Notes: generated by a model from the letters alone, not told the origin. A stretch of DNA of 64,000 nt from Polaromonas sp. (GCF_029945895.1 NZ_JAQSDL010000104.1:1-64000); one strand, 5' to 3'; counted from the first letter of the stretch, positions 7,919-19,705 are shown. Numbers and translations: made by a program.

Positions 7919-9646
7919 TTATCTGAATTTCGGCAGATTGAACTGCGGCGGCACACCCATGCGGGTGTTGATCACCCACTGCTGCGCGATCGACAGCACG
8001 TTGTTGGTGATCCAGTAGAGCACCAGGCCGGCCGGGAAGAAGAAGAACATCACGCTGAAAATCAGCGGCATGAACCACATCAGCTTGGCCTGCATAGGAT
8101 CGGGCGGCGTCGGGTTCAGGGCCGTCTGCAACATGGTGGTGAGGGTCATCACGATCGGCAGGATGAAGTAGGGATCCGGCGAGGACAAGTCCTTGATCCA
8201 CAGGATCCAGGGGGCGTTGCGCATCTCGACCGAGCTGAGCAACACCCAGTACAGCGCAATGAACACCGGAATCTGGATCATGATCGGGAAGCAGCCACCC
8301 ATGGGGTTGACCTTTTCTTCCTTGTAGATCTTCATCATGGCGACCTGCATTTCCTGCGGCTTGTCCTTCAGGCGTTCACGCATCTCCATGATCTTGGGAT
8401 TGACCGATTTCATCTTGGCCATGCTGGCGTAGGCCTTGGCATTGAGCCAGTAAAACGCGATCTTCAGCAACAGCACCAGCGCCACAATGGACCAGCCCCA
8501 GTTCTGCAGGAAGCTGTGCAACTTGTCGAGCAGCCAGTACAGCGGTTTGGCCAGAATCGTCAGCCAGCCATAGTCCTTGACCAGCTCCAGGCCAGGCGTG
8601 ATGGCTTCGAGCTGCTTTTCAATCTGGGGGCCCACAAAAAACCGGGCCTCCACCGTTTTGGTGGTGCCGGGCGCCACAGCGCCCAGCGGCGTGATCATGC
8701 CGACCGCATACAGGTTGGTGTCGACCTTGCGCAGGAAAATGTCGCGCTGGACGCCGTCAGCCAGCATCCACGCCGACGCAAAATAGTGCTGCACCATGGC
8801 CACGTATCCATTGCTGGCGTGTTTTTCAACGTCGACCTTGTTGTTCTCGATGTCCTTGAATTCGACCTTCTGGTATTTCTTGGCTTCGGTATACAGCGCC
8901 GGACCGGTGAAGGTGGAATAAAACGAGGACTCTCCGGGCGGCTTGTTGCCGTCGCGCACCAGTTGCAGGTAGAGCTGCGGCGAGGCCGCGCTGCTGCCCG
9001 TGTTGATCACGTCGTGACGAACAGTCATGTCATAAACACCGCGCTTGAGCGTGTAGGTCTTGACCAGCTTGACGCCACCCACCTCGGCCGACTCGAACTT
9101 GATTTCCAGCGTGTCCTGGCCGTCCTTGAGCGTGCGCTCGCCGGGGACGGCGGTCATCAGCGTCTTGTGGGTCGGGAAACTGCCGCCCTCGGCTCCGGCA
9201 ATCAGTCCGGACTGCGCCACGTACACGCGCGCCGCACTTTCATCAAGCAGCACAAAGCCGGAGGACTTGTCCACCATGTCCTTGTGCTTGAGGAAGGAGG
9301 AGTGGACCAGCGTGCCGCCTTCGGTGTCGAAGGTCAGGCTCAGGACATCGGTGTTGACAACCAGGCGCTCCTTGGTGGCCGACGGTGTCGTGGCAGGCAG
9401 CGCGCCAGGTGTCGCGGCCGCCGTGGCACCGGCCACCGGGGCCGGGACGGCGCTGCCGCCGACCGGACCGGCAGGCACGCTGGCAGCGCTGGCCGGCTTG
9501 GCCGCCGGTGCTGTGGTACTCACGGCGGGGGCGGGCGACGGGAAAAAGGTGGCCTTGTGGCCATTGAAAAGCTGCCACTGGTCCCACAGCAGGACCATGG
9601 AAAAACCAAATATCACCCACAAAATGGTACGGCGAATGTCGTTCAT
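7919..9646 (-). CDS. yidC: membrane protein insertase YidC
   Basis: Inserts and folds inner-membrane proteins, alone or with SecYEG. The 575-residue length and architecture are those of the Gram-negative form: an N-terminal membrane anchor (TILWVIFGFSMVLLWDQW), an Ala/Pro-rich linker, a large periplasmic P1 beta domain (about residues 85-340) and the conserved C-terminal five-helix core (WGWSIVALVLLLKIAFYWL; MGGCFPIMIQIPVFIALYWVL; GLVLYWITNNVLSIAQQW). Its start ATG overlaps the yidD stop (ATGA at 9643-9646), so the two are translationally coupled. Confidence 0.97.
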   Translation of the reverse strand: MNDIRRTILWVIFGFSMVLLWDQWQLFNGHKATFFPSPAPAVSTTAPAAKPASAASVPAGPVGGSAVPAPVAGATAAATPGALPATTPSATKERLVVNTDVLSLTFDTEGGTLVHSSFLKHKDMVDKSSGFVLLDESAARVYVAQSGLIAGAEGGSFPTHKTLMTAVPGERTLKDGQDTLEIKFESAEVGGVKLVKTYTLKRGVYDMTVRHDVINTGSSAASPQLYLQLVRDGNKPPGESSFYSTFTGPALYTEAKKYQKVEFKDIENNKVDVEKHASNGYVAMVQHYFASAWMLADGVQRDIFLRKVDTNLYAVGMITPLGAVAPGTTKTVEARFFVGPQIEKQLEAITPGLELVKDYGWLTILAKPLYWLLDKLHSFLQNWGWSIVALVLLLKIAFYWLNAKAYASMAKMKSVNPKIMEMRERLKDKPQEMQVAMMKIYKEEKVNPMGGCFPIMIQIPVFIALYWVLLSSVEMRNAPWILWIKDLSSPDPYFILPIVMTLTTMLQTALNPTPPDPMQAKLMWFMPLIFSVMFFFFPAGLVLYWITNNVLSIAQQWVINTRMGVPPQFNLPKFR

Positions 9647-9981
9647 GACGGCTTCTTTTTAGAGGGGATCGAAGTCACGGGCGTGACCAGACGGGTGAAA
9701 AGGGAAGGACGGCCGGAAGGCGGCGGCACCGGATCGTAACCGCCGTTGCACCAGGGGTGGCAACGCACCAGTCGGTAAAGGGTCAAATAACTGCCGCGTG
9801 CGGCGCCTTGCTGCTGCAAGGCCTGCAGGGAATACGCTGAACAGGTGGGCTCAAACCGGCACGATGATCCCAGCCAGGGGCTGAGCAGGAGGCGATAGCC
9901 CTTGACCAGTGCCACCAGTGTTTTCTGCGGCAAACGGCTGACCGTTGCCGCCGCGCGGCCAAGCGTGTACAGCGCGCTCAT
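9643..9981 (-). CDS. yidD: membrane protein insertion efficiency factor YidD
   Basis: Small amphipathic protein thought to assist YidC-dependent insertion. The 112 residues include the hallmark block YRLLLSPWLGSSCRFEPTCSAYSLQAL with its conserved cysteines, and the second block RCHPWCNGGYDPVP. A longer Ser/Lys-rich tail follows. It sits between rnpA and yidC and overlaps yidC by four bases. Confidence 0.96.
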   Translation of the reverse strand: MSALYTLGRAAATVSRLPQKTLVALVKGYRLLLSPWLGSSCRFEPTCSAYSLQALQQQGAARGSYLTLYRLVRCHPWCNGGYDPVPPPSGRPSLFTRLVTPVTSIPSKKKPS

Positions 9982-10036
9982 TGGCTAACCTTCGCCCTGC
10001 GGGCTACGGTATTCGCCTTCGGAACGGCCGGGCGGC

Positions 10037-10447
10037 TCATGCGGCTTCCGCCCCGGTTTGCATCAAGGCCTGCACTTCACTGCGCACGGCCTGCTTGAGC
10101 GCCTCCGAGCTGGCGCTGACAAATTCCTTGCGGGAAAAGTCACGACGCAAACGGATCACCCACCCGGAACGGGACAGGCGAGGTGAGAAATCAGCACTCA
10201 CGGTGTAGATCTGTCTTTTGATGGCGTTGCGGGTGACGGCCCGTTTGGCCCAGCGTTTAGGCACCATCGCCCCAACCCAGACATCCTGAACAGGAAACAG
10301 GTCCGGCGTGTCATGGGTCTTGCTGGGCACGGTCTGCGCGTTCATGGCATCGAGCGCATTGCGGTGCAATGCGAAATGCGTTGTTCTTGCAACAATGGCG
10401 CCAGCAAGGACTGCCTGGAACTGGGGTCGGGTTTTAAGCCGCTGCAC
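10037..10447 (-). CDS. rnpA: ribonuclease P protein component
   Basis: Protein subunit of RNase P, which trims tRNA 5' ends. The RNR signature is seen in recognisable form (PKRWAKRAVTRNAIKRQIYTV), and the N-terminal LKTRPQFQAVL matches the usual start of the family. I placed the start at the GTG at 10447, giving 136 residues. A longer frame opens with TTG at 10471, but its extra eight residues do not look conserved. The gene lies 45 bases downstream of rpmH, the normal arrangement. Confidence 0.92.
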   Translation of the reverse strand: MQRLKTRPQFQAVLAGAIVARTTHFALHRNALDAMNAQTVPSKTHDTPDLFPVQDVWVGAMVPKRWAKRAVTRNAIKRQIYTVSADFSPRLSRSGWVIRLRRDFSRKEFVSASSEALKQAVRSEVQALMQTGAEAA

Positions 10448-10492
10448 TAGCGCCAAGCGTCCGCGAAGCAATCGGCCTGCTGGACCCGGAGC

Positions 10493-10627
10493 TTATACAG
10501 CCAAGCGCTTGCGGCCTTTGGCGCGACGGGCGGCAATCACTGCGCGGCCGCCACGGGTTTTCATGCGGGTCAGGAAACCGTGCGTACGGGCGCGCTTGAC
10601 TTTGGAAGGTTGGTATGTGCGTTTCAT
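10493..10627 (-). CDS. rpmH: 50S ribosomal protein L34
   Basis: A 44-residue basic protein beginning [18 protein letters not shown] and ending GRKRLAV, the textbook L34 sequence. It is the first gene of the leftward rpmH-rnpA-yidD-yidC-mnmE cluster and faces away from dnaA across 391 bases. Confidence 0.97.
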   Translation of the reverse strand: MKRTYQPSKVKRARTHGFLTRMKTRGGRAVIAARRAKGRKRLAV

Positions 10628-11018
10628 GATGGGTCCTACAAGCTACAAAAAGCTCCCTTGTGCAGAATCTGAAAATTCTGCGATTCGATCCTGGCGGCTG
10701 TACAACACAACCAACTCTGCAAGTCAGCAGGGTCCGCAATGCATGAAGATCGCTTGAAAACAAGCCTCGCCACGGCGCGCCGACCCGCTATGAATCAGGG
10801 AAACCCGCGATTATCGCAGATTTCCCAGCGCTGGCAACAAGTTAGGGGCCGCATTGCCGGTAAATGCTGAGATGCCCCTGACGGCGCTGGCAGCAGCACC
10901 CCACCGCGCCCGGCCGGCGTGGACTAGGTTAAAACCCGAAGTCCTTTTTATGTGGATAACTTGGCCATCCGACTACAATAACGGGTGCCAAAAATTAATA
11001 ATATCCACAAGCAAGAGC
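10628..11018. promoter_or_regulatory. divergent rpmH/dnaA control region
   Basis: 391 bases without a gene. It holds a perfect DnaA box in inverted orientation (TGTGGATAA, 10951-10959) and a one-mismatch box (ATATCCACA, 11001-11009). A possible dnaA -10, TACAAT (10974-10979), is placed so that the box occupies the -35 position, which suits DnaA autorepression. The rpmH side has no promoter I can assign with confidence. There are only two good boxes and no DnaA-trio, so I do not favour this gap as oriC. Confidence 0.6.
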
Positions 11019-12449
11019 ATGCTGGCCAATGCGACTCCCCAGCCCCCGGACGCCATGCGTGAGGGAGCCGTTCACAGTTCGAGCCAGGACTTGTGGCAAA
11101 GTTGCGTGGACCATCTGGCCCAGGAACTGCCCGAGCAGCAGTTCAACACCTGGATCCGCCCGCTGGTCGCCGAGGTCGCCGGCGACCTTTCCAAAGTCAC
11201 GATTCAAGTTGCCAACCGCTTCAAGCTGGACTGGATACGGGCGCAATACGCGGGCCGTATTTCTGCGCTTCTTGAAAAAGTTTCCGGTCACAGCATTCAT
11301 CTGGAGTTAGCGCTCGCTCAGCGTGAACCGGGCGTCCGATCTGCACCTCTGACACGCAGCTTTGAAGGCAATGGGGTTACCGAACCCGTGGGGCTGGGCG
11401 TTGCCGAAGACGTTGCCGGCGCGCCGTTCAAAAGCCGGCTCAACACCGCGCTGACCTTCGACACCCTGATCGAAGGAACCGCCAACCGCATGGGCCGGGC
11501 CGCCGCCATGCATGTGGCAAGCAGTCTGGGCCAGCTTTACAACCCGCTGTTCATTTATGGCGGGGTTGGTCTGGGCAAGACCCACCTGATGCACGCCATC
11601 GGCAACAAGCTGATGGTCGACAACCCCGCGGCCAAAGTTCTCTACATCCATGCCGAGCAGTTTGTCTCGGATGTGGTTAAAGCCTACCAGCGCAAGACTT
11701 TTGACGAGTTCAAGGAGCGTTACCACTCGCTGGATCTGCTGCTGATCGACGACGTGCAGTTCCTCGCCAACAAGGACCGCACCCAGGAGGAGTTCTTCAA
11801 CGCCTTTGAGGCGCTGCTGACCAAGAAGTCGCACATCGTGATGACCAGCGACACCTATCCCAAGGGCCTGACTGACATCCATGAGCGCCTGATCTCCCGT
11901 TTTGACTCCGGGCTGACGGTCGCCATCGAGCCGCCCGAGCTTGAGATGCGCGTGGCCATCCTGATCCGCAAGGCCGAGGCCGAAGGCACGGTCATGCCCG
12001 AGGAAGTTGCGTTTTTTGTGGCCAAGAACGTGCGCTCCAACGTGCGCGAGCTGGAAGGCGCGCTGCGCAAGATCCTTGCCTACTCGCGCTTCAACCTCAA
12101 GGAAATCTCGATCCAGCTGGCGCGGGAAGCGCTGCGCGACCTGTTATCGATCCAGAACCGCCAGATCTCGGTCGAGAACATCCAGAAAACCGTGGCCGAC
12201 TATTACAAGATCAAGGTCGCCGACATGTATTCAAAGAAGCGGCCGGCCAGCATTGCCCGGCCGCGCCAGATTGCCATGTACCTGGCCAAGGAACTGACCC
12301 AGAAGAGCCTGCCCGAGATCGGCGAGCTGTTTGGCGGGCGCGACCACACCACCGTGCTGCACGCCGTGCGCAAGATGGCTGCCGAGCGCCAGCAGATGAC
12401 CGAACTCAACCAGCAATTACATGTGCTGGAACAAACCCTGAAAGGCTGA
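11019..12449 (+). CDS. dnaA: chromosomal replication initiator protein DnaA
   Basis: AAA+ initiator that binds DnaA boxes and melts oriC. With the ATG at 11019 it is 476 residues. Domain I is near residues 25-95 ([25 protein letters not shown]). A variable linker follows, then domain III with Walker [16 protein letters not shown], Walker [10 protein letters not shown] and the initiator-specific box VI/VII arginine region. Domain IV at the C-terminus carries the signature [14 protein letters not shown]. In-frame codons upstream of 11019 run through the predicted promoter and DnaA box, so the longer frame from 10854 was rejected. It heads dnaA-dnaN-gyrB. Confidence 0.96.
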   Translation: MLANATPQPPDAMREGAVHSSSQDLWQSCVDHLAQELPEQQFNTWIRPLVAEVAGDLSKVTIQVANRFKLDWIRAQYAGRISALLEKVSGHSIHLELALAQREPGVRSAPLTRSFEGNGVTEPVGLGVAEDVAGAPFKSRLNTALTFDTLIEGTANRMGRAAAMHVASSLGQLYNPLFIYGGVGLGKTHLMHAIGNKLMVDNPAAKVLYIHAEQFVSDVVKAYQRKTFDEFKERYHSLDLLLIDDVQFLANKDRTQEEFFNAFEALLTKKSHIVMTSDTYPKGLTDIHERLISRFDSGLTVAIEPPELEMRVAILIRKAEAEGTVMPEEVAFFVAKNVRSNVRELEGALRKILAYSRFNLKEISIQLAREALRDLLSIQNRQISVENIQKTVADYYKIKVADMYSKKRPASIARPRQIAMYLAKELTQKSLPEIGELFGGRDHTTVLHAVRKMAAERQQMTELNQQLHVLEQTLKG

Positions 12450-12718
12450 ATTGAATACTTTTTCAGCCATTTCCCACCGGTTTCAGGCTTGCCTGACAAC
12501 CGTGGGGACAACTTTTGAACAACTGATGACTTATCCACAGGAGAAGTGGATTTCCGGAAGTTGTTCATATCAAGCAGCAGGGCAGGGAGTGGGCTGACCA
12601 CAAGGTTAAACAAGCGCCAAGTAGTTGATCAAAAAGAAGAAAATAGGGCTGTCCACAGAAACCGGCTTCCCTTATCTACTACTACTAATTTGAATTAAAG
12701 AAATAAGAGGTTAAGACA
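12450..12718 (+). other. candidate chromosomal replication origin (oriC)
   Basis: The dnaA-dnaN gap of 269 bases has a perfect DnaA box TTATCCACA (12531-12539) and a degenerate one CTGTCCACA (12649-12657). A short GC-rich patch follows, then TTATCTACTACTACTAATT (about 12672-12690), whose opposite strand reads as repeated TAG, the DnaA-trio pattern, and an A+T-rich tail up to dnaN. Box, GC cluster, trio and A+T-rich DNA in this order match the bacterial core origin element. Other weak boxes (for example at 12503-12511, two mismatches) lie nearby. Confidence 0.72.
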
Positions 12719-13825
12719 GTGATCGTTCTCAAAGCCACCCAGGATAAAGTTTTGTCGGTTCTGCAATCGGTCGCGGGCATTGTCGAGCGTCGGCATACGC
12801 TGCCGATTCTGGCCAACGTGCTGATCCGCAAGACAGGTTCACAGCTGCAGCTGACGACCAGCGACCTGGAAATCCAGATCCGCACGACGGCCGAGCTGGA
12901 CGGCGACACGGGCAACTTCACGACCACGGTGGGTGCACGCAAGCTCATCGACATCCTGCGCTCCATGCCGAGCGACCAGACCGTGTCGCTGGAGTCGGCG
13001 CAGAACAAGCTGATCCTCAAGGGTGGCAAGAGCCGCTTCACGTTGCAGACCCTGCCTGCTGAAGACTTCCCGCTGGTGCAGGAAGCCGCCAACTTCGGCC
13101 CGAGTTTTTCGGTACCGCAAAAGGTGCTGAAAGAGCTGCTGAACCAGGTCTCGTTTGCCATGGCGGTCCATGACATCCGTTATTACCTCAACGGCATCCT
13201 GTTCGTGGCCGAGGGCAAGCAACTCAGCCTGGTGGCCACCGACGGCCACCGTCTGGCGTTTTCGTCGGCCACGCTGGACGTCGAAGTGCCGCGCCAGGAA
13301 GTGATCCTGCCGCGCAAAACGGTGCTCGAGATGCAGCGCCTGCTCAGCGACAAGGAAGGCGCGATCGAGATGCAGTTTGCCGGAAACCAGGCCAAGTTCT
13401 CTTTCGAAGGCATGGAGTTCGTCACCAAGCTGGTTGAGGGCAAGTTCCCCGACTACAACCGCGTGATCCCCAAGAACCACAAGAACATCATCACCCTGGG
13501 CCGTGTGCCGCTGCTGGCCTCGCTGCAGCGCACCGCCATTTTGACCAGCGAGAAGTTCAAGGGCGTGCGCCTGAACATCGAGCCCGGCACCCTGCGTGTG
13601 GCGTCCAACAATGCCGAGCAGGAAGAAGCGGTGGACGAGCTCGACATCGACTACGGCGGCGACGCCATCGAGATCGGCTTCAACGTGACCTACCTGATCG
13701 ACGCGCTGGCCAACATGGACCAGGACATGGTGAAGATCGAGCTGGCTGATTCGAACAGCTCGGCGCTGTTGACCATTCCCGACAACGCGGCCTTCAAGTA
13801 CGTTGTGATGCCGATGCGAATTTGA
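12719..13825 (+). CDS. dnaN: DNA polymerase III beta sliding clamp
   Basis: Ring-shaped processivity clamp for Pol III, 368 residues, the usual length. It has three repeated clamp domains; recognisable blocks include VERRHTLPILANVLI, YYLNGILFVAEG, ATDGHRLAF and the C-terminal hydrophobic-pocket end YVVMPMRI. It starts with GTG at 12719, with AGAGG eight bases upstream as the ribosome-binding site, and no better ATG exists. It is followed 113 bases later by gyrB. Confidence 0.97.
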   Translation: MIVLKATQDKVLSVLQSVAGIVERRHTLPILANVLIRKTGSQLQLTTSDLEIQIRTTAELDGDTGNFTTTVGARKLIDILRSMPSDQTVSLESAQNKLILKGGKSRFTLQTLPAEDFPLVQEAANFGPSFSVPQKVLKELLNQVSFAMAVHDIRYYLNGILFVAEGKQLSLVATDGHRLAFSSATLDVEVPRQEVILPRKTVLEMQRLLSDKEGAIEMQFAGNQAKFSFEGMEFVTKLVEGKFPDYNRVIPKNHKNIITLGRVPLLASLQRTAILTSEKFKGVRLNIEPGTLRVASNNAEQEEAVDELDIDYGGDAIEIGFNVTYLIDALANMDQDMVKIELADSNSSALLTIPDNAAFKYVVMPMRI

Positions 13826-13929
13826 GCTGCACCAGCAGAAAAAAACAAACCGCCGCCCCACCGAACCCGCTAGCCAAAGCGGGTTTGGTCATTCAAGAGA
13901 TTGTGAAAACGTCGTTTCACCGAAGGTAA

Positions 13930-16566
<2,637 letters not shown>

Positions 16567-16590
16567 AGTGCTCAGCGCATAATTTGCAGC

Positions 16591-16890
16591 ATGAACATCG
16601 CTCCAGCCCAACGCTCACAGATTGCCGAGATCTGCAGGCGTTATCACGTCCGGAAGATGAGCATGTTTGGGTCAGCAGCAATGGACCAGGAGCGCGCGGA
16701 GAGTGATGTGGATTTGCTGGTGGAGTTTATTCCGGGAGAGGCCCCCAGCGGCTTTGCCTTGGTGGACATGCAAGATGAGCTGTCTGCCGCGTTTGACGGG
16801 CGAAAAATTGATCTGGCTTTCCCGTCCATTCTCCGCAATGCCTACCGGCGCATGGCCATTGAGCCGCAATTGCGACCCGTTTTTGAATGA
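16591..16890 (+). CDS. MNT-type nucleotidyltransferase antitoxin (MntA family), orphaned
   Basis: A 99-residue minimal nucleotidyltransferase with the motif MFGSAAMDQERAESDVDLLVEF (G-S followed by D-x-D) and a third acidic position in KIDLAF. Such proteins are antitoxins of HEPN/MNT (HepT/MntA) modules that AMPylate the HEPN RNase. Here the expected partner is reduced to a 14-codon frame overlapping the stop (16887-16931). It sits 24 bases after gyrB. The antitoxin reading frame itself looks intact. Confidence 0.85.
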   Translation: MNIAPAQRSQIAEICRRYHVRKMSMFGSAAMDQERAESDVDLLVEFIPGEAPSGFALVDMQDELSAAFDGRKIDLAFPSILRNAYRRMAIEPQLRPVFE

Positions 16891-16931
16891 CGATTGATCG
16901 CACGCCGGCACATCTGGTCGATATGCTTTAG
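16887..16931 (+). pseudogene. truncated HepT-like (HEPN toxin) remnant
   Basis: An ATG overlapping the MNT stop (ATGA) opens a frame MTIDRTPAHLVDML and then meets TAG. Position, coupling and the -LVDML- start resemble the N-terminus of HEPN-domain HepT toxins, which normally follow MntA in this coupled way. Nothing HEPN-like continues after the stop in any frame before the next gene at 16959. The identification is inferred mainly from context. Confidence 0.45.
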
Positions 16932-16958
16932 GTTCGTGGCTTTCGATACTGCATTCTC

Positions 16959-17570
16959 ATGACGCGCATCGCCGTCATCGACTTTGAAACCACCGGCCTG
17001 TCGCCCGCCATGGGCGACCGTGCCACCGAGGTGGCCATCGTGTTGCTTGAAAACGGCTGCGTGGTGGACCGCTTCCAGAGCCTGATGAATGCGGGTGTGC
17101 ACATTCCCGCCTTCATCACCAGCCTGACCGGCATCAGCAACGCCATGGTGGCCGCTGCGCCCGATGCCGCCAGCGTCATGCGCGAGGCCAGCCGATTTGT
17201 GGGCAACGCGCCCATGGTGGCGCACAACGCGGCGTTTGACCGCAAGTTCTGGCAGGCCGAGCTGGCACGGGCCGGCGCGGCCGCGGCGCAGCCCTTTGCC
17301 TGCACCCTGCTGGTTGCGCGCCGGCTGTACCCCCAGGCCCCCAGCCACAAGCTTGGCGTGCTGGTGGACTACCACCACCTGCCCCGCGCCGGGCGGGCCC
17401 ACCGGGCGCTGGCTGATGCAGAAATGGCAGCATCGTTGCTGGGCCAGATTCAGCACGACCTGCGCACCCGCCACCGCGTTGGCAGGCCCGACCACGCCTT
17501 GCTGATGACCCTGCAGCGCTGCGCGAAGCCCGCCGTTGCTGCGTTGATGGCGAAGTACGCCACGGGCTGA
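16959..17570 (+). CDS. DnaQ-like 3'-5' exonuclease (DEDDh family)
   Basis: A 203-residue protein built around an exonuclease domain: Exo I VIDFETTGL (catalytic D and E), Exo II AHNAAFDRKF and Exo III HRALADAEMAA, giving a complete DEDDh set. It resembles the epsilon proofreading fold but is shorter and is not in a dnaQ-rnhA context, so it could be a repair or RNA exonuclease. The C-terminal 35 residues after the exonuclease domain are unassigned. A repeat copy separates it from aroG. Confidence 0.85.
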   Translation: MTRIAVIDFETTGLSPAMGDRATEVAIVLLENGCVVDRFQSLMNAGVHIPAFITSLTGISNAMVAAAPDAASVMREASRFVGNAPMVAHNAAFDRKFWQAELARAGAAAAQPFACTLLVARRLYPQAPSHKLGVLVDYHHLPRAGRAHRALADAEMAASLLGQIQHDLRTRHRVGRPDHALLMTLQRCAKPAVAALMAKYATG

Positions 17571-17582
17571 GAGCCTCTGGTT

Positions 17583-17636
17583 TGCTATTAAAAAGCTAGC
17601 TGCTTGCGCCCGTCCACCAAGGGCTGGCGCCATAAA
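17583..17636 (+). repeat. dispersed intergenic repeat family A, copy 2
   Basis: A well preserved copy: GCTATTAAAAAGCTAGCTG then CTTGCGCC and CAAGGGCTGGCG. It lies just upstream of aroG. Confidence 0.85.
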
Positions 17637-17654
17637 ACACCCATAATCTGCCCT

Positions 17655-18767
17655 ATGACCACCCACACCCACCCCGCCACGCCACTGTCTACCCACGACA
17701 CCACCCGCATTGACGACACCCGCATAGGCGCGGTGCGCCCGCTGATCACGCCCGCCTTGCTGCAGGAGTGGCTGCCGGTGCCCGATGCCAGCCTGAGCCT
17801 GGTGGAGCGCAGCCGCGCGGCGATTTCGCGCGTGCTGCATGGCGCTGACGACCGGTTGATTGTGGTGGTGGGCCCCTGCTCCATTCACGACCATGACCAG
17901 GCCATGGACTACGCCCGCCAGCTGAAGGTGCAGGCCGATGCGCTGGCCGGTGAGCTGCTGGTGGTGATGCGCGTGTACTTTGAAAAGCCGCGCACCACCG
18001 TGGGCTGGAAAGGTTACATCAACGACCCGCACCTGGATGGCAGCTTTGCCATCAACGAAGGGCTGGAAATGGCGCGGCGCCTGCTGCTGGACGTGCTGGC
18101 CCTGGGCCTGCCGGTGGGCACCGAGTTTCTGGACCTGCTGAGCCCCCAGTTTCTCAGCGACCTGGTGAGCTGGGGCGCCATTGGCGCGCGCACCACCGAA
18201 AGCCCCAGCCACCGCCAGCTGGCCTCGGGTCTGAGCTGCCCGGTTGGCTTCAAGAACGGCACCGACGGCGGCGTCAAGGTGGCCACCGACGCCATCCAGG
18301 CCGCACAGGCAAACCACGCCTTCATGGGCATGACCAAGATGGGACAGGCCGCGATTTTTGAAACCCGCGGCAACAAGGATTGCCACGTGATCCTGCGCGG
18401 CGGCAAACAACCCAACTATTCAAAGGCCGATGTAGACGCTGCCTGCGCGCTGCTTAAAAGCGCCGGCCTGCGCGAGCAGGTGATGATTGATGTGAGCCAC
18501 GCCAACAGCAGCAAGCAGCACCAGCGCCAGATCACCGTGGCGGCCGAGGTGGCCCAGCAGATGGCCGCCGGCGACCATCGCATCACCGGCCTCATGATTG
18601 AAAGCCACCTGCAGGAAGGGCGGCAAGACATCGTGCCCGGCACGCCGCTACGGCCTGGCGTGTCGGTGACCGATGCCTGCATCAGCATGGCGCAGACGGT
18701 GCCGGTGCTGGAGGGGTTGGCGGGGGCGGTGAGGGAGCGGCGTGCAAGGGAGCTTCATCTATCTTGA
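17655..18767 (+). CDS. aroG: 3-deoxy-7-phosphoheptulonate synthase (class I)
   Basis: First enzyme of the shikimate pathway: phosphoenolpyruvate plus erythrose-4-phosphate gives DAHP. The 370-residue length is that of the AroF/AroG/AroH family. Visible blocks are VVVGPCSIHDHDQAMDYA, MRVYFEKPRTTVGWKG, GARTTESPSHRQLASGLS and VMIDVSHANSSKQ with the metal-binding residues. The ATG at 17655 was chosen over 17604 because the earlier codons lie in the repeat. Which aromatic amino acid inhibits it cannot be told from the sequence, so the aroG symbol is used in the general sense. Confidence 0.92.
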   Translation: MTTHTHPATPLSTHDTTRIDDTRIGAVRPLITPALLQEWLPVPDASLSLVERSRAAISRVLHGADDRLIVVVGPCSIHDHDQAMDYARQLKVQADALAGELLVVMRVYFEKPRTTVGWKGYINDPHLDGSFAINEGLEMARRLLLDVLALGLPVGTEFLDLLSPQFLSDLVSWGAIGARTTESPSHRQLASGLSCPVGFKNGTDGGVKVATDAIQAAQANHAFMGMTKMGQAAIFETRGNKDCHVILRGGKQPNYSKADVDAACALLKSAGLREQVMIDVSHANSSKQHQRQITVAAEVAQQMAAGDHRITGLMIESHLQEGRQDIVPGTPLRPGVSVTDACISMAQTVPVLEGLAGAVRERRARELHLS

Positions 18768-18818
18768 TGAGCATTCTCGAAAATCGTACATCTGATTTTC
18801 ACTTGAAGGTGGCAGAGT

Positions 18819-19628
18819 TCAAGCCATGAAGCCGAAACGGCGTGCGTGCCATTCCAGAAACGCGGGTGCGGGTCCAAACCGGTCTGGGAAACGGATGGGC
18901 TGCTGGTCGAATCGCAGCAAACTTTCGGTGATGAAGCTGTCGCCTTGGGTGGCTTTGACTTTTGGCGATACGCGCACCTTGAAGTCGGGCATAACCGTGA
19001 TCAAACCTTGGTCGTACGCACGGTCGTGCAACGCCGACAGGCACAGGCCGTTTTGCGGGTTGAGGCGGTTCTTGGTGTCTTCGCTCCATGGAACGATATG
19101 GCTTGCGATTACCAACTTCTCATGCTGCAGACCGCTGATGCAGCACGTAGCGTTGTAGCTGGCAAGCACGGCTTTGCGAAAGCGCGCTTGGTTCACTCGA
19201 ACCTGCACAAGGGCGCTTCGGGTTTTACCTTCTTCCAGTGCCAGGAGTTCTTCACTAGGCGGGGCTTCTTCCAACAGCTCTTGGTCGGCTTGCACTCCGT
19301 TGCGCAGGGCGAGGCGCTCGTATTCAGCTGCCGCATCGAGCGCTACAGCATCCCAGTTGGCTTGCAACTCGTTCCAGATTTGTTTGTCGAGGGCCGACGC
19401 GTTGCCCATGCCGCTGCGACCGCTGGCCACAATGACCGGATCAAGGCTCGCCAAGTTCACCAATTTGAGTGCGATGGACCCCGGGGTGCGGCCAATCCAC
19501 TGCGCCAGCTGTTTTATTTTGGGATTGCGCTGGTGCAACTGACCAAACGGGAGCTGCAAGTAGATGTGAAGCGCCGCCAATGTCTGCGGCCGAGTCCAGT
19601 TCACGCGTGCGGTGGCTTCTGTGGCCAT
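18819..19628 (-). CDS. HNH endonuclease family protein
   Basis: A 269-residue protein. The N-terminal ~85 residues (RPQTLAALHIYLQLPFG, QWIGRTPGSIALKLVNLASL) form a helical DNA-reading module common in restriction-type HNH proteins. The C-terminal half carries an HNH_2-like nuclease: CCISGL, then VIASHIVPWSED, NPQNGLCLSALHDRAYDQGL. The HIV and H-D-R-A-Y-D elements supply the catalytic and metal residues. The start at 19628 has a strong GGAGGGAG ribosome-binding site; the longer frame from 19889 is not supported. It follows the unknown two-gene cassette by 77 bases on the same strand and shares its low G+C. A defence or selfish-DNA role is likely; its target is unknown. Confidence 0.82.
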   Translation of the reverse strand: MATEATARVNWTRPQTLAALHIYLQLPFGQLHQRNPKIKQLAQWIGRTPGSIALKLVNLASLDPVIVASGRSGMGNASALDKQIWNELQANWDAVALDAAAEYERLALRNGVQADQELLEEAPPSEELLALEEGKTRSALVQVRVNQARFRKAVLASYNATCCISGLQHEKLVIASHIVPWSEDTKNRLNPQNGLCLSALHDRAYDQGLITVMPDFKVRVSPKVKATQGDSFITESLLRFDQQPIRFPDRFGPAPAFLEWHARRFGFMA

Positions 19629-19705
19629 AGTGCTCCCTCCGGTTTGAAGGTTCAGTATGCCAGGAGCAAAGAACCGAGCCAAAGGAAGTATTTTCGATAC
19701 GCCTG

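Noticed and set aside
6560..9739. 1059-residue open frame on the plus strand over mnmE and yidC
   Set aside because: It is antisense to two unmistakable genes and has a His/Gln/Arg-rich composition typical of a shadow frame in high-G+C DNA.
10628..11018. rpmH-dnaA gap as the replication origin
   Set aside because: It has one perfect and one near DnaA box but no trio or long A+T-rich tract; the boxes are better explained by dnaA autoregulation. Not fully excluded.
13864..13885. Hairpin AACCCGC...GCGGGTT between dnaN and gyrB as a terminator
   Set aside because: Only seven base pairs and no T-run after it; gyrB follows closely and is likely co-transcribed in part.
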